Counted from the first letter of the stretch, positions 1-8,876 are shown. The stretch is DNA of 42,905 nt from Hyphomonas beringensis (GCF_000682755.1 NZ_AWFF01000040.1:1-42905); one strand, 5' to 3'. The notes: a model not told the origin generated them from the letters alone. Program-made: numbers and translations.

Positions 1-1
1 T

Positions 2-235
2 ACGGCAGCTGAACGCGAAGCGGCCCTCGCCGAACAGAAACAGCAAGATCCGTTTGCGTGGGAACCAGGCAAGGCCTTCGCAGCGGCGCTTGATGGCAGA
101 TCCCTCATGTCCGCTCACCCCGGCGAAAGCCGGGGTCCAGGGCGGCAGGCTCAGGACGCGCAATTCTGGGTCCCGGCTTTCGCCGGGATGAGCGCCAATG
201 CTGCGGGATGTATACTGCCCCCACCAGACACCTGA
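2..235 (+). CDS. C-terminal fragment of an unidentified protein, reading through a REP element
   Basis: The frame beginning at base 2 is open from the window edge to a TGA at 233-235. The first about 35 residues are charged and Ala-rich with codon choice like the neighbouring genes, so they look like a real protein end. The next part is the translated REP palindrome (114-192), giving the SAHPGESRGP...FWVPAFAGM type of peptide seen where such elements fall in frame. I do not recognise the family. Either the REP replaced the original stop and extended the protein, or the true gene ends elsewhere and the frame is fortuitous. Confidence 0.4.
   Translation, partial: TAAEREAALAEQKQQDPFAWEPGKAFAAALDGRSLMSAHPGESRGPGRQAQDAQFWVPAFAGMSANAAGCILPPPDT
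114..192. repeat. REP-like palindromic element
   Basis: Two inverted arms, 114-140 and 166-192, match as reverse complements at all but a few of 27 positions around a 25-base centre. Each arm itself contains the nested palindrome CCCGGCGAAAGCCGGG. This is the dispersed intergenic repeat type common in alphaproteobacterial genomes. I found no second copy in the window. Confidence 0.8.
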
Positions 236-311
236 CCCGTCTCTTTACGGATGAAAATTCAATCTCTGGAAACGAAGCGCCTTCACGGGCGTCGCACGCG
301 CAGCTGGAATC

Positions 312-1241
312 CTAGCCTTCCTTCACGCCGCCCCCGCCGCGCGCCAGCCAGACCCCGCCCAGGATCAGCACAAAGGCCACCAGCGCCTGCCAGCTCTGCG
401 TCTCGCGGAAGAACAACCAGCCCAGCGCCGCGCTCACCACCGGAATGGAATAGCCCGTCAGCGACAGGAAAGTCGCGCTCGTCCGCGCGATCAGGAACAT
501 GTAGAGCGCCTGCGCCACCGCTGACGGCCCGATGCCCAGCGCCAGCACTGCGGCCCAATGGCTCCAGTCCGCATTCACTTCAGACGGCGTCACCGTAAAG
601 GCCAACGGCAGGGAGACGATCGCGGCAACCGTGACAAAGCCGGTCGCAAACGGCATCGCCTCCATCACCGGCGCGCCCCGCGCAACAAGACTGGAAAAGG
701 CATAATTCATCGTGGCGAGGATCAGCAGGATCTGCGCAATGACGCTCGCATTGCCCAGGCCTTTCATCGCATCCGGCCCGAACAGAACGACAATGCCGGC
801 AAAGCCGATCAGCACGCCCAGCAGGGAGCTGCGCGTCATCTTTTCATCATGGAACAGGAAGGTTGCCCCGCTCGCCACGAAGATCGGCACAGCCGCCGTG
901 TAGAGCGCCGCAAGGCTGGAATTGACCGTCTGCTGAGCGGTCGTGATCAGGAAGAACGGAAAGACAGATCCGGTCAGCCCCATACTGACAATCACCAGCC
1001 AGCGCCGCCGGTCGGCCAGAGGCGGCAGGCGCTGGCCGCGCGCCAGCATGATGATCCACAGCACCACGGCCCCGATCACCAGACGCCCCGGCAACACCCA
1101 TGCCACGGGCAGGCCCATCTCCGGATTGCCCTTGTCAACGGCCACCCGCGTCAGCGCATAGGCGCCCGCCCAGAACAGGGTCAGCACAGAAAACAGAGTC
1201 CAGTCAGACGCGCTGCGCCCTGTCGGCAGGCGGGCACTCAT
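312..1241 (-). CDS. EamA/DMT-family membrane exporter
   Basis: This 309-residue protein is almost entirely hydrophobic, with about ten predicted transmembrane segments arranged as two five-helix halves, the pattern of the EamA (drug/metabolite transporter) family. Family members export amino acids, metabolites or drugs through the inner membrane; the substrate cannot be read from sequence. Each half has the expected segments (for example a helix near residue 20 with FWAGAYALTR, and GIGPSAVAQALYMFLI in the second half). Its ATG overlaps the stop of the upstream aldo/keto reductase gene by four bases (1238-1241), so the two are probably translated together from one transcript. Confidence 0.85.
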   Translation of the reverse strand: MSARLPTGRSASDWTLFSVLTLFWAGAYALTRVAVDKGNPEMGLPVAWVLPGRLVIGAVVLWIIMLARGQRLPPLADRRRWLVIVSMGLTGSVFPFFLITTAQQTVNSSLAALYTAAVPIFVASGATFLFHDEKMTRSSLLGVLIGFAGIVVLFGPDAMKGLGNASVIAQILLILATMNYAFSSLVARGAPVMEAMPFATGFVTVAAIVSLPLAFTVTPSEVNADWSHWAAVLALGIGPSAVAQALYMFLIARTSATFLSLTGYSIPVVSAALGWLFFRETQSWQALVAFVLILGGVWLARGGGGVKEG

Positions 1242-2140
1242 GGCATCGGCGTCCCGCGGCTCGCCTCAAGAATGGCGTACCAGTCCCGGCGGGAGAGATT
1301 GACCTCCAGCGCCCGTATGGCAGCCTTCAACCGCTCCGGCGTCTGAGTGCCCAGTAGCGCCACCGGCCGCGCCGGATGCTTCAGCACAAAGGCCAGCGCA
1401 ATGTCACTGCGGGTGACGCCGTGCTGATGCGCCAGCCGGTCCAGCTCCACATGCACGGCCAGCAGGGTGTGCGGATCGCCCTCCCCCGGCACATGGGCAT
1501 CGGCCAGCCTGCCACCCGCCAGCGGAGACCAGACAATCGCGGCGGCGTTCATTTCCTGGCACCAGTCCAGCGTGCCATCATCCATGGGCGCGATATGCAT
1601 CGCGGAAAATTCCGGCTGGGTGCTGACAATGCGCGGCGCAAGATTCGCCTGCAGCGCGCGGGTCTGCGCCGGGCTGAAATTGGACACACCGACCTGGCGG
1701 ATCTTGCCGGCCTCGATCAGGTCTTCCAGCGCACGTGCCACCTCATCCCAGGGGGTCAGCAGGTCTGGACGGTGAATCTGGTAGAGGTCGATCTGCTCCA
1801 CGCCCAGCCGGTCCAGAGAGGCCTCACAGGCCGACACCAGATAGTCCCGGCTCGAATTGTAAGGCTCTGGCGGAATGATTCCGCCTTTTGTGGCCAGCAT
1901 CATTCGGCGCCGGCGGTCAGGATTGGCGGCGATCACCTTGCCCAGCAAAGCCTCGGCCGCGCCAAAGCCCGGCCCGCCATAGCCATAGACATCTGCGGTA
2001 TCGATCAGGCTCATGCCCAGATCCAGCGCCGTTTCGATCAAGGTCTCGGCATGGGACAGGCTGTGGCCCAGAAAGCGCCAGCAGCCATAGCCGAGCACGC
2101 CGACCTGCGGCCCCGTCGTGCCGATTTTTACCTGACGCAT
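1238..2140 (-). CDS. Aldo/keto reductase
   Basis: This 300-residue protein is a complete (beta/alpha)8 NAD(P)H-dependent aldo/keto reductase. The catalytic tetrad is visible: Asp47 and Tyr52 (IDTADVYG), Lys85 (ATKGG) and His123 (QIHRPD). It has an NSSRDYLVSACEASLDRLG segment and a cofactor-binding C-terminal loop (LLGTQTPERL). It is closest in style to the YdhF/oxidoreductase branch. Its natural carbonyl substrate is unknown. It is transcribed divergently from gap and is coupled by a four-base overlap to the EamA exporter, so a linked detoxification or export role is possible but unproven. Confidence 0.85.
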   Translation of the reverse strand: MRQVKIGTTGPQVGVLGYGCWRFLGHSLSHAETLIETALDLGMSLIDTADVYGYGGPGFGAAEALLGKVIAANPDRRRRMMLATKGGIIPPEPYNSSRDYLVSACEASLDRLGVEQIDLYQIHRPDLLTPWDEVARALEDLIEAGKIRQVGVSNFSPAQTRALQANLAPRIVSTQPEFSAMHIAPMDDGTLDWCQEMNAAAIVWSPLAGGRLADAHVPGEGDPHTLLAVHVELDRLAHQHGVTRSDIALAFVLKHPARPVALLGTQTPERLKAAIRALEVNLSRRDWYAILEASRGTPMP

Positions 2141-2331
2141 GAAGTGTTCCTCACTGACAGGCGATCAGGCCATAGGCGGGCGCTTTCGGCAAGTCCATGC
2201 CTTTTAAGCGCCACCTTCCCTTCCTAGATAGCAAGCGTCGGGCTGCCGCATGGCATGCGGGTGGACGAAAACGTCCCAGCGTCGTAAAGGGCCCAACAGA
2301 TTTTCAGCCTGCCGCTCCGAGGAGATTTTTC

Positions 2332-3339
2332 ATGGCCGTTCGCGTTGCAATCAATGGTTTTGGCCGTATCGGCCGTCTCGTTCTTCGTTCCATCATCGAG
2401 CATGACCGCAAAGACATCGAAGTCGTTGCGATCAACGACCTCGGCCCGGTCGAGACAAATGCCCACCTGCTGCAGTATGATTCTGTGCATGGCCGGCTGC
2501 CTTACGAGGTGAAGGTTGAGGGCGACACGATCATCGTCGGCGACCGCAAATTCCTCTGCACCGCCGTGCGCGACCCTGCTGACCTGCCGCATGCCGAGCT
2601 GGACATCGACATCGCGATGGAATGCACCGGCATCTTCGCCGACAAGGAAAAGGCCTCTGCCCACCTGAAGGCCGGCGCCAAGCGCGTTCTGGTCTCTGCT
2701 CCGGCCACCAATGCCGACAAGACCATTGTTTACGGTGTGAACCACGACACGCTGACCAAGGATGACCTGGTTGTCTCCAACGCGTCCTGCACCACGAACT
2801 GCCTGTCCCCGGTCGCCAAGGTTCTGAACGACACGGTCGGCATCAAGCGCGGCTACATGACGACGATCCACTCCTACACAGGCGACCAGCCGACGCTGGA
2901 CCGCATGCACAAGGACCTCTATCGCGGCCGCGCGGCTGCGATGTCCATGATCCCGACCTCCACCGGCGCTGCCAAGGCCGTGGGCCTGGTTCTGCCGGAA
3001 CTGAAGGGCAAACTGGACGGCTCCTCCGTGCGCGTGCCGACGCCGAACGTTTCGGTCGTTGACCTGGTCTTTGATGCCGGCAAGCCGACCAATGTCGAAG
3101 AGATCAACAATGCCATCATTGCCGCTGCAGACGGCGCCATGAAAGGCGTGCTGGCCTATACCGACAAGCCGCTGGTCTCTTCTGACTTCAACCACGACGC
3201 CCACTCTTCCACCTTCGCCCTGGCGCAAACGCAGGTCATCGAAGGTACGATGGTCCGCATCCTGTCCTGGTATGACAATGAGTGGGGCTTCGCGAGCCGC
3301 ATGAGCGACACTGCGCTCGTCATGTCCAAACTGATCTAG
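2332..3339 (+). CDS. gap: Glyceraldehyde-3-phosphate dehydrogenase, type I
   Basis: It catalyses reversible oxidative phosphorylation of glyceraldehyde 3-phosphate to 1,3-bisphosphoglycerate with NAD in glycolysis/gluconeogenesis. The 335-residue length is normal. The Rossmann start INGFGRIGR, Asp36 in the NDL segment, catalytic Cys153 in SNASCTTNC, His180 in TTIHSYTGDQ and the C-terminal SWYDNEWGF are all present. I chose the ATG at 2332 because MAVRVAINGFGRIG is the family start and a GAGGAG Shine-Dalgarno lies just upstream; the reading frame stays open to 2197, but that extension does not resemble the family. It is followed by a methyltransferase gene and pgk in one apparent operon. Confidence 0.97.
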   Translation: MAVRVAINGFGRIGRLVLRSIIEHDRKDIEVVAINDLGPVETNAHLLQYDSVHGRLPYEVKVEGDTIIVGDRKFLCTAVRDPADLPHAELDIDIAMECTGIFADKEKASAHLKAGAKRVLVSAPATNADKTIVYGVNHDTLTKDDLVVSNASCTTNCLSPVAKVLNDTVGIKRGYMTTIHSYTGDQPTLDRMHKDLYRGRAAAMSMIPTSTGAAKAVGLVLPELKGKLDGSSVRVPTPNVSVVDLVFDAGKPTNVEEINNAIIAAADGAMKGVLAYTDKPLVSSDFNHDAHSSTFALAQTQVIEGTMVRILSWYDNEWGFASRMSDTALVMSKLI

Positions 3340-3372
3340 GGCCTTTTACACAGGCGGCTGAAAGGATTGCTC

Positions 3373-4008
3373 ATGAGTGGACCCGACCAGGCAGAATTCT
3401 GGAATTCCAGATTCAGCGAAGACGGGTTTGCCTATGGAGAACGCGCCAGCCGCCTGCTGATGGCCTTTTCAGACCTGTTCCGTCCCGGCCAGAAGGCGCT
3501 TGTTCCGGCAAGCGGTGAAGGCCGGGACGCTGTATTTCTGGCCCGGCTCGGCCTGGATGTGACCGCGGTGGACATGTCTGCCTCGGGCCTTTCCAAGACC
3601 GAAGACCTGGCCGCCAGCCATGGCGTTTTCGTCACCTGTATCGAGGCCGACCTGTCCAGCTGGGACTGGCCCGAAGGCCGCTTCGACCATGCTGCGATCA
3701 TGTTCGCGCACATGCCGCCAGACTTCCGCCCTGCCTTTCACGCCCGCCTGCTGGGCGCCTTGAAGACCGGCGGCCACCTGTTCGTCGAAGGCTTCACCAA
3801 GGGGCAGAGCCAGTATCAGGAGAGCCACCAGTCCGGCGGCCCGCCCAATCCTGACCTGCTGTACGACCCAACAGACATCAAAGCCGATTTCGCCGGTGGC
3901 GAGCCCGTCTCCTTCTGGACCGGCATCGAGACCCTGAGCGAAGGCCCCTATCATTCCGGACCGGCCGCCCTGTTGCGCGCCGTATTCCGCAAAACGGAGA
4001 GCAAGTAA
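3373..4008 (+). CDS. Class I SAM-dependent methyltransferase (TPMT/TehB-like)
   Basis: This 211-residue protein has the N-terminal [21 protein letters not shown] segment and the SAM-binding [13 protein letters not shown] motif (about residues 50-62), then the acidic end of beta2 (VTAVDMS). This is the layout of the thiopurine/tellurite-type small-molecule methyltransferases. The substrate is unknown. The ATG at 3373 has AAAGGA at a good distance; a TTG two codons earlier is also in frame. It lies 33 bases after gap and its TAA shares one base with the ATG of pgk (TAATG), so it is translated within the glycolytic operon. Why a methyltransferase sits there is not explained by either neighbour. 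Confidence 0.85.
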   Translation: MSGPDQAEFWNSRFSEDGFAYGERASRLLMAFSDLFRPGQKALVPASGEGRDAVFLARLGLDVTAVDMSASGLSKTEDLAASHGVFVTCIEADLSSWDWPEGRFDHAAIMFAHMPPDFRPAFHARLLGALKTGGHLFVEGFTKGQSQYQESHQSGGPPNPDLLYDPTDIKADFAGGEPVSFWTGIETLSEGPYHSGPAALLRAVFRKTESK

Positions 4009-5207
4009 TGTCCAGCTTCAAACGCATCGCCGATGCCGGTGACCTGACCGGCAAGACCGCCCTTGTCCGCGTTGACTTCAACGTGCCGATGGAGAACGGC
4101 AAGGTGACGGATGATACCCGCCTGCGCGCGGCACTCGGCACGGTGAACGCCCTGCGCGATGCTGGCGCGAAAGTGGTGCTGATGGCCCATTTCGGCCGCC
4201 CGAAAGGCCAGATCGTTCCGGAGATGAGCCTGGAGCCTGTTGCCGAAGCCTTTTCCAAAGTGCTCGGCGCGCCGGTGCATTTCGCAGAGAATTGCGGCTT
4301 TGGCCCGAAAGCCAAATCCTTTGTCGCCAGCCGTCCCGAGGGCGACGTCATTCTGATGGAAAACACCCGTTTCGAACCCGGTGAGGAAAAGAATGACAAA
4401 GAGCTTTCAGAGCGCATGGCCGCGCTGGGAGACATCTATGTCAATGACGCCTTCTCTGCCGCTCACCGCGCTCACGCCTCCACCGAAGGCATCACGCACT
4501 TTCTGCCCGCCTATGCCGGTGTGACCATGGAAGCCGAGCTGGACGCGCTGGAGAGAGCCCTCGGCACGCCGGAGCGCCCCGTGCTGGCCGTGGTCGGCGG
4601 CGCGAAGGTCTCCTCCAAGATCGACCTTTTGAAGAACCTCGTCACCAAGGTGGACAAACTGGCGATTGGTGGCGGCATGGCAAACACCTTCCTTGCCGCA
4701 AAGGGCGTCGATGTCGGCAAATCCCTGTGTGAGCATGATCTGGCAGATCTCGCCCGTGAGATCATGGAGATCGCCGGGAAGAATGAGTGCGAGATCCTGC
4801 TGCCGGTCGACGTGGTCGTCGCCAAGGATTTTGCCGCCTATGCCGAGAATCGCACCTGCGCGCCGGAAGACGTCGCCGCTGATGAGATGATCCTGGATGC
4901 CGGCATGAAGACGGTGGCCCAGCTGGTCGCCGCGATGGGCCAGTCCAAGACGCTGGTCTGGAACGGGCCTCTTGGCGCGTTTGAAATGCCGCCCTTTGAC
5001 AAGGCCACCGTGTCCGCCGCCCAGGCCGCCGGCATCCGCGCCAAGGAAGGCAAGCTGATCGCTGTGGCCGGCGGAGGCGATACGGTCGCCGCCCTGAACC
5101 ATGCCGATGCGGCGCGTGATTTCACCTTCGTGTCGACCGCTGGCGGCGCTTTCCTGGAGTGGATGGAAGGCAAGCCCCTGCCCGGCGTCGAAGCGCTCAA
5201 ATCCTGA
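4008..5207 (+). CDS. pgk: Phosphoglycerate kinase
   Basis: It transfers phosphate from 1,3-bisphosphoglycerate to ADP in the cytoplasm. The 399-residue length is normal. Recognisable parts are the N-terminal substrate site VRVDFNVPM, the MAHFGRPKG motif, [12 protein letters not shown], the hinge and [13 protein letters not shown], and the C-terminal nucleotide site GGGDTVAAL followed by [14 protein letters not shown]. Its start overlaps the methyltransferase stop by one base. A strong intrinsic terminator follows at 5231-5264, so gap-methyltransferase-pgk looks like a closed transcription unit. Confidence 0.97.
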   Translation: MSSFKRIADAGDLTGKTALVRVDFNVPMENGKVTDDTRLRAALGTVNALRDAGAKVVLMAHFGRPKGQIVPEMSLEPVAEAFSKVLGAPVHFAENCGFGPKAKSFVASRPEGDVILMENTRFEPGEEKNDKELSERMAALGDIYVNDAFSAAHRAHASTEGITHFLPAYAGVTMEAELDALERALGTPERPVLAVVGGAKVSSKIDLLKNLVTKVDKLAIGGGMANTFLAAKGVDVGKSLCEHDLADLAREIMEIAGKNECEILLPVDVVVAKDFAAYAENRTCAPEDVAADEMILDAGMKTVAQLVAAMGQSKTLVWNGPLGAFEMPPFDKATVSAAQAAGIRAKEGKLIAVAGGGDTVAALNHADAARDFTFVSTAGGAFLEWMEGKPLPGVEALKS

Positions 5208-5230
5208 TCTTTTAGTCCCATTTGACCCAC

Positions 5231-5264
5231 AAGGCCTGTCCCCTTCCGGGACAGGCCTTTTTTA
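5231..5264 (+). terminator. Intrinsic terminator after pgk
   Basis: A perfect 12-bp stem (AAGGCCTGTCCC at 5231-5242 with its complement at 5248-5259) closes a five-base loop and runs directly into a T tract ending at 5263. It sits 23 bases past the pgk stop. Confidence 0.92.
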
Positions 5265-5550
5265 TGCCTGCGGCAAATCGCGCAGCATGCGGAAGAATGA
5301 CAACGTTCCCATAAGCCACGCTGCCAGCCTCATAGCAAAACTTGATTGCTGCATTGCACCCTGTTTCCCCTGCAGTCTGGGCTGTTTTACCCCCGTCAAA
5401 CAGGGCGCAAGCCCGCGAATCGCTTGTCTGACAGGCGATTTGAGCCTTTTCCCGTCTCTGCAGCCTGCAGCGGTTGACCCGTGAAAAAGGCACGGTACTT
5501 GAATGCAAACTTTGCAAATGTCGCAATCAAGGATCTGTTGAGAAACTCAT
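5265..5550 (+). promoter_or_regulatory. Leader region of the aldolase gene with a 23-bp palindrome at 5418-5440
   Basis: There is no convincing gene in these 286 bases. The arms AATCGCTTGTC (5418-5428) and GACAGGCGATT (5430-5440) are complementary at 10 of 11 positions around a single T, and the one exception would be a G-U pair in RNA. No T tract follows, so it looks more like a regulator-binding operator than a terminator. A possible -35 (TTGACC, 5474-5479) lies downstream without a clear -10. Near the start codon, GCAAA occurs twice (5505-5518). Confidence 0.45.
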
Positions 5551-6447
5551 ATGACCAAAGCAAACATGGCCCGGCAAATTGCCGAAAAGAATGGCTTCAT
5601 CGCCGCGCTGGACCAATCCGGCGGCTCCACCCCAAAAGCGCTGCGCCTGTATGGCGTTAATGAAGATGCCTATTCCAATGACGAGGAAATGTTCGGCCTG
5701 ATCCATGATATGCGCGCCCGCATCATCAAGGCGCCGGCCTTCAATGGCGAGAAAGTCATTGGTGCAATCCTCTTTGAACGGACCATGGATGGCGAAATTG
5801 ATGGCACGCCGACCGCTGAATATCTCTGGAACGAGCACCAGGTTGTCCCCTTCCTGAAAGTGGACAAGGGCCTGGCAGACGAAGCCAACGGCGTTCAGCT
5901 GATGAAGCCGATGCCCGACCTGGACCATCTTCTGGAGCGCGCCAACACCAAGAGCATCTATGGCACCAAGATGCGCTCTGTCGTCAACGCGGCCAATCGC
6001 GAGGGCATTGCCGCAATCGTGGCCCAGCAATTTGATGTTGGCCGCCAGATCCTCGGCCATGGCCTGATGCCGATCATCGAGCCGGAAGTCACCATCACCA
6101 TCGCCGACAAGGCAGAGGCCGAAGAAATGCTTCTGGCCGAGATCCTGAAGCAGCTGGACGCGCTGGGCGAAGACAAGAAGGTGATGCTGAAGCTCTCCCT
6201 GCCAACCAAGGCAAACCTCTATAAGCCGCTGGTCGACCATCCGCGTGTCATGCGCGTTGTCGCCCTGTCAGGTGGCTATTCCCGCGAAGACGCCTGTGAG
6301 AAGCTCGCCGCGAATGATGGCATCATCGCCAGCTTCTCCCGCGCGCTGACCGAAGGCCTGTCTGCCGGCCAGAGCGATGAGGACTTCAACACGACCCTCG
6401 CCGCCACGATCGACAGCATCTACCAGGCCTCCAAAGCCGGCTGCTAG
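5551..6447 (+). CDS. fda: Fructose-bisphosphate aldolase, class I
   Basis: It cleaves fructose 1,6-bisphosphate to dihydroxyacetone phosphate and glyceraldehyde 3-phosphate, or runs in reverse in gluconeogenesis. The 298-residue protein matches the short bacterial class I aldolase family typified by the Staphylococcus enzyme: [13 protein letters not shown] near the N terminus, [18 protein letters not shown], and the Schiff-base lysine at Lys214 in [14 protein letters not shown]. Being class I, it needs no metal. It follows the pgk terminator and has its own leader and terminator, so it is probably a single-gene unit near the gap-pgk operon. Confidence 0.93.
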   Translation: MTKANMARQIAEKNGFIAALDQSGGSTPKALRLYGVNEDAYSNDEEMFGLIHDMRARIIKAPAFNGEKVIGAILFERTMDGEIDGTPTAEYLWNEHQVVPFLKVDKGLADEANGVQLMKPMPDLDHLLERANTKSIYGTKMRSVVNAANREGIAAIVAQQFDVGRQILGHGLMPIIEPEVTITIADKAEAEEMLLAEILKQLDALGEDKKVMLKLSLPTKANLYKPLVDHPRVMRVVALSGGYSREDACEKLAANDGIIASFSRALTEGLSAGQSDEDFNTTLAATIDSIYQASKAGC

Positions 6448-6470
6448 ACGCGGCCTGCAAGCTGATGACA

Positions 6471-6499
6471 AAAGGCGGCCCCTCCGGAGCCGCCTTTTT
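6471..6499. terminator. Bidirectional intrinsic terminator
   Basis: GGCGGC (6474-6479) pairs with GCCGCC (6489-6494), flanked by AAA on the left and TTTTT on the right. It lies between the converging aldolase and aldo/keto reductase genes and could stop transcripts from both sides. Confidence 0.8.
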
Positions 6500-6523
6500 C
6501 ATGCCTGCCGGAAGAGACCCGGT

Positions 6524-7528
6524 TCAGGTGTTCACGGTCTTCAGGCCCGCCTCAGGGTAGCGGGCCCCCTTCACCGTGCCTGGGGCGAACGCCTCATCAA
6601 GCTGCGCCAGTTCGTCTGCGGTCAGCTCAATCTGCCCAGCAGCGACATTGGCCTCCAGATAGGGGATGCGTTTCGTGCCCGGAATGGCAAAGACATTCTC
6701 CCCCTGATGCAACACCCAGGCGAGCGCGATCTGCGCGGCACTGGCTTCATGTTTTGCACCAATGTCATCGAAAACGTTCATCCGGACGAGGTTCTCCTTG
6801 AGGGCTTCATCCGTAAAGCGTTCGAATATGGTTCGCCGGGCGTCATCCTGTGAAAGCATATCACGCGATGTGATCGCTCCCGACAGCATGCCCCTGCCAA
6901 GAGGGCTATATGCGACAAAGGCGATGCCCAGCTCCTTGCAGGCTGGCAGAATATCCGTTTCGATGTGGCGCGTTTGCAGGGAATATTCTGTCTGCAGAGC
7001 AGAGACCGGGTGGACCGCATGCGCCCGGCGCAATGTTTCTGCAGACACTTCGGACAGGCCTATGGCCTTGACCTTCCCTTCTTCGACAAGGCGCGACAGT
7101 GTGCCGATCGCATCTTCCAGCGGATAGTCCGGGGCGTAGCGGTGCATGTAATACAGATCGATTGTTTCAACGCCCAGCCGTTGTAGTGAGCTTTCGCAGG
7201 CACTGCGTATATAGTCCGGAGAATTGTCGACGATCCGCTGATAGGCGCTGGAACCATCTTCCTTGTCGCGTCTTATCCCGAACTTCGTCGCGATAAACGG
7301 CGTTGCGGCCGTCTCCTTCAGGAATTTCCCCAGGAGACGCTCATTGTGGCCATTGCCGTACATGTCTGCCGTGTCCAGCATCTTCACGCCGAGGTCCATG
7401 GCGCGGTGAAGGACCCGCAGAGACTCGGCGTCGTCTGTCTCGCCGTAAAACTCAGACATGCCCATACAGCCGAGTCCGATAGCGGGCAGAGATACGCCTG
7501 TTTTTCCCAGTTCGCGTTGGTGTTTCAT
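6524..7528 (-). CDS. Aldo/keto reductase (AKR13-like)
   Basis: This 334-residue NAD(P)H-dependent reductase starts with the LGKTGVSLPAIGLGCMGMSEFYG segment typical of the AKR13/perakine-reductase-like branch. The catalytic residues are Asp52 and Tyr57 (LDTADMYG), Lys82 (ATKFG) and His129 (YYMHR). The C-terminal FAIPGTKRIPYLEANV segment is the cofactor loop. It is about 64 bases downstream of a MarR gene on the same strand and has a strong AGGAGG ribosome-binding site that lies inside a copy of the putative MarR operator. It is likely the target of that regulator. The physiological substrate is unknown; reactive aldehydes are a guess. Confidence 0.88.
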   Translation of the reverse strand: MKHQRELGKTGVSLPAIGLGCMGMSEFYGETDDAESLRVLHRAMDLGVKMLDTADMYGNGHNERLLGKFLKETAATPFIATKFGIRRDKEDGSSAYQRIVDNSPDYIRSACESSLQRLGVETIDLYYMHRYAPDYPLEDAIGTLSRLVEEGKVKAIGLSEVSAETLRRAHAVHPVSALQTEYSLQTRHIETDILPACKELGIAFVAYSPLGRGMLSGAITSRDMLSQDDARRTIFERFTDEALKENLVRMNVFDDIGAKHEASAAQIALAWVLHQGENVFAIPGTKRIPYLEANVAAGQIELTADELAQLDEAFAPGTVKGARYPEAGLKTVNT

Positions 7529-7530
7529 TT

Positions 7531-7546
7531 AATTAGCCTCCTAACT
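7531..7546 (-). promoter_or_regulatory. Putative MarR operator copy covering the reductase ribosome-binding site
   Basis: AATTAGCCTCCTAACT matches the site at 8111-8126 at 12 of 16 positions. On the coding strand it contains AGGAGG, the Shine-Dalgarno of the reductase gene. See the paired site upstream of the MarR gene. Confidence 0.45.
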
Positions 7547-7592
7547 TTATGGTTACGTGTTGCGCTGGCGCTGCCTGTGCAGCATTGGATCA

Positions 7593-8102
7593 TCAGGGGG
7601 CTGACAGCAGGTCGGCCCGTCCGTTGAGTTCGTTGATTGCCATCGTGGCCGCTTCGACCTGTTCGTCGGGAATGCCGGCGGTCATGTCTCCGACCCGCCG
7701 ATAATATTCCGGCATGATCGCTTGCAGGAGGTCTGCGCCGGCTTCGGTCAGGCAGATCCTGACACTCCGGCCATCCTCGTCATCCGGAATCCGCCGGACC
7801 AGCCCGTCCATTTCAAGGCGTTGGGTCAACCCGGTCATTGTCGCCCGGCGTACGCCTTGCTTTTCGGCCAGAGTGGCCGGGCGTGCCGACACGTCCGGCT
7901 CCCGCATGAGGAGAACCAGCGTGATCCACCGGCCATGTGTCAGGCCGAACCGTTCCAGGAAGTTGTCGAGTTCAACGAGCAGGTCAGACCCGCTGCGTAG
8001 CACAGTCAGGAACAGGTTCAGCCGTTTAGGCTCGATAGGGCCGTATTTTTGCGAAAACCGCTCCACATAGCGGTCTTCTGGCAGGTCTTTCAGCAGGAAC
8101 AT
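7593..8102 (-). CDS. MarR-family transcriptional regulator
   Basis: This 169-residue protein has the MarR winged-helix fold: a recognition region (ATLAEKQGVRRATMTGLTQRLEMDGLVRR, about residues 76-104), the wing DDEDGRSVRICLTEAG, and flanking dimerisation helices. Family members are usually repressors released by small phenolic or electrophilic ligands. It is the first gene of a two-gene unit with the downstream aldo/keto reductase. A perfect ATTAGC/GCTAAT inverted repeat lies 10 bases upstream of its ATG, consistent with autorepression. Confidence 0.85.
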   Translation of the reverse strand: MFLLKDLPEDRYVERFSQKYGPIEPKRLNLFLTVLRSGSDLLVELDNFLERFGLTHGRWITLVLLMREPDVSARPATLAEKQGVRRATMTGLTQRLEMDGLVRRIPDDEDGRSVRICLTEAGADLLQAIMPEYYRRVGDMTAGIPDEQVEAATMAINELNGRADLLSAP

Positions 8103-8110
8103 ATCAAGGT

Positions 8111-8126
8111 AATTAGCCAGCTAATC
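8111..8126. promoter_or_regulatory. Inverted-repeat operator upstream of the MarR gene
   Basis: ATTAGC (8112-8117) and GCTAAT (8120-8125) form a perfect 6-bp inverted repeat with a CA spacer. A close copy occurs at 7531-7546. MarR proteins bind short dyads of this size next to their own genes. Confidence 0.6.
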
Positions 8127-8198
8127 AATATTCGTCAAGTTCCATGCTGCGGTCAGACATGGCTTGACGCATGTACCTGTTCCAGCCACATCGCGCTG

Positions 8199-8876
8199 AT
8201 GACCGACACTGATTATATCCGCCCGCGCACGCGGCTTTACCTGATCACGCCGCCCCGGATCGAGGATGTGGACGGCTTTGCCGCCTTGCTGGAAACGACT
8301 TTGACGGCGGGCGATGTCGCCTGTCTTCAGCTGCGCCTGAAGACGCCGGAGGGCGAGATTGATCTCGACGCGACGCGCACGGTCGGCACAGCTGTGACGG
8401 AGATGGCGCAGGCCTATGGCGTGGCCGTTCTGGTCAATGACAGCCCCGAACTGGCGGTAGAGCTCAGCGCCGATGGCGTGCATCTCGGTTGGGATGACAT
8501 GCCGGTCAAACAGGCGCGCGAGCTAGTCGGCCCGGAGATGATCATTGGCGCAACGGCCAAGAATTCCCGCCATGTGGCGATGAAGGCCGGCGAAGACGGC
8601 GCAGACTATGTTGCCTTTGGTGCCTTCTACCCCACACACACCAAGGCCGGCACCGTGGAGGCGAGCCCGGACCTGCTGGAAATCTGGCAGGAAAGCATGG
8701 AGATCCCCTGCGTCGCGATTGGCGGGATCACTGCGGAGAATGCCGAAGCGCTGATCACCGCAGGCGCAGACTTCCTGGCCGTATCCTCAGGCGTGTGGAA
8801 CCACCCGGCCGGTGCCCCGGCCGCCGTGGCAGAGTTCAACAAGGTCCTGGACCGTCTGGACCAGAGCGCGAGCTAG
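8199..8876 (+). CDS. thiE: Thiamine-phosphate synthase family protein
   Basis: The enzyme joins the pyrimidine (HMP-PP) and thiazole (THZ-P) halves of thiamine. In the 225-residue product the family motifs run in order: RLYLITPP, QLRLK (44-48), VLVNDS (78-82), GVHLGWDD (93-100), IGATAKN (116-122), ADYVAFGAFYPTHTK (135-149) and CVAIGGI. I start at the ATG at 8199, which gives the family N terminus; the longer open frame back to 8049 crosses the MarR promoter. No other thiamine genes are near. The insert of acidic residues after QLRLK and the ATAKN variant are divergent, so a side branch of the family with altered function cannot be excluded. Confidence 0.82.
   Translation: MTDTDYIRPRTRLYLITPPRIEDVDGFAALLETTLTAGDVACLQLRLKTPEGEIDLDATRTVGTAVTEMAQAYGVAVLVNDSPELAVELSADGVHLGWDDMPVKQARELVGPEMIIGATAKNSRHVAMKAGEDGADYVAFGAFYPTHTKAGTVEASPDLLEIWQESMEIPCVAIGGITAENAEALITAGADFLAVSSGVWNHPAGAPAAVAEFNKVLDRLDQSAS

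Noticed and set aside
2224-3228. 334-residue minus-strand open frame opposite gap
   Set aside because: It is antisense to a certain gene, arises from high-GC codon bias and shows no family features.
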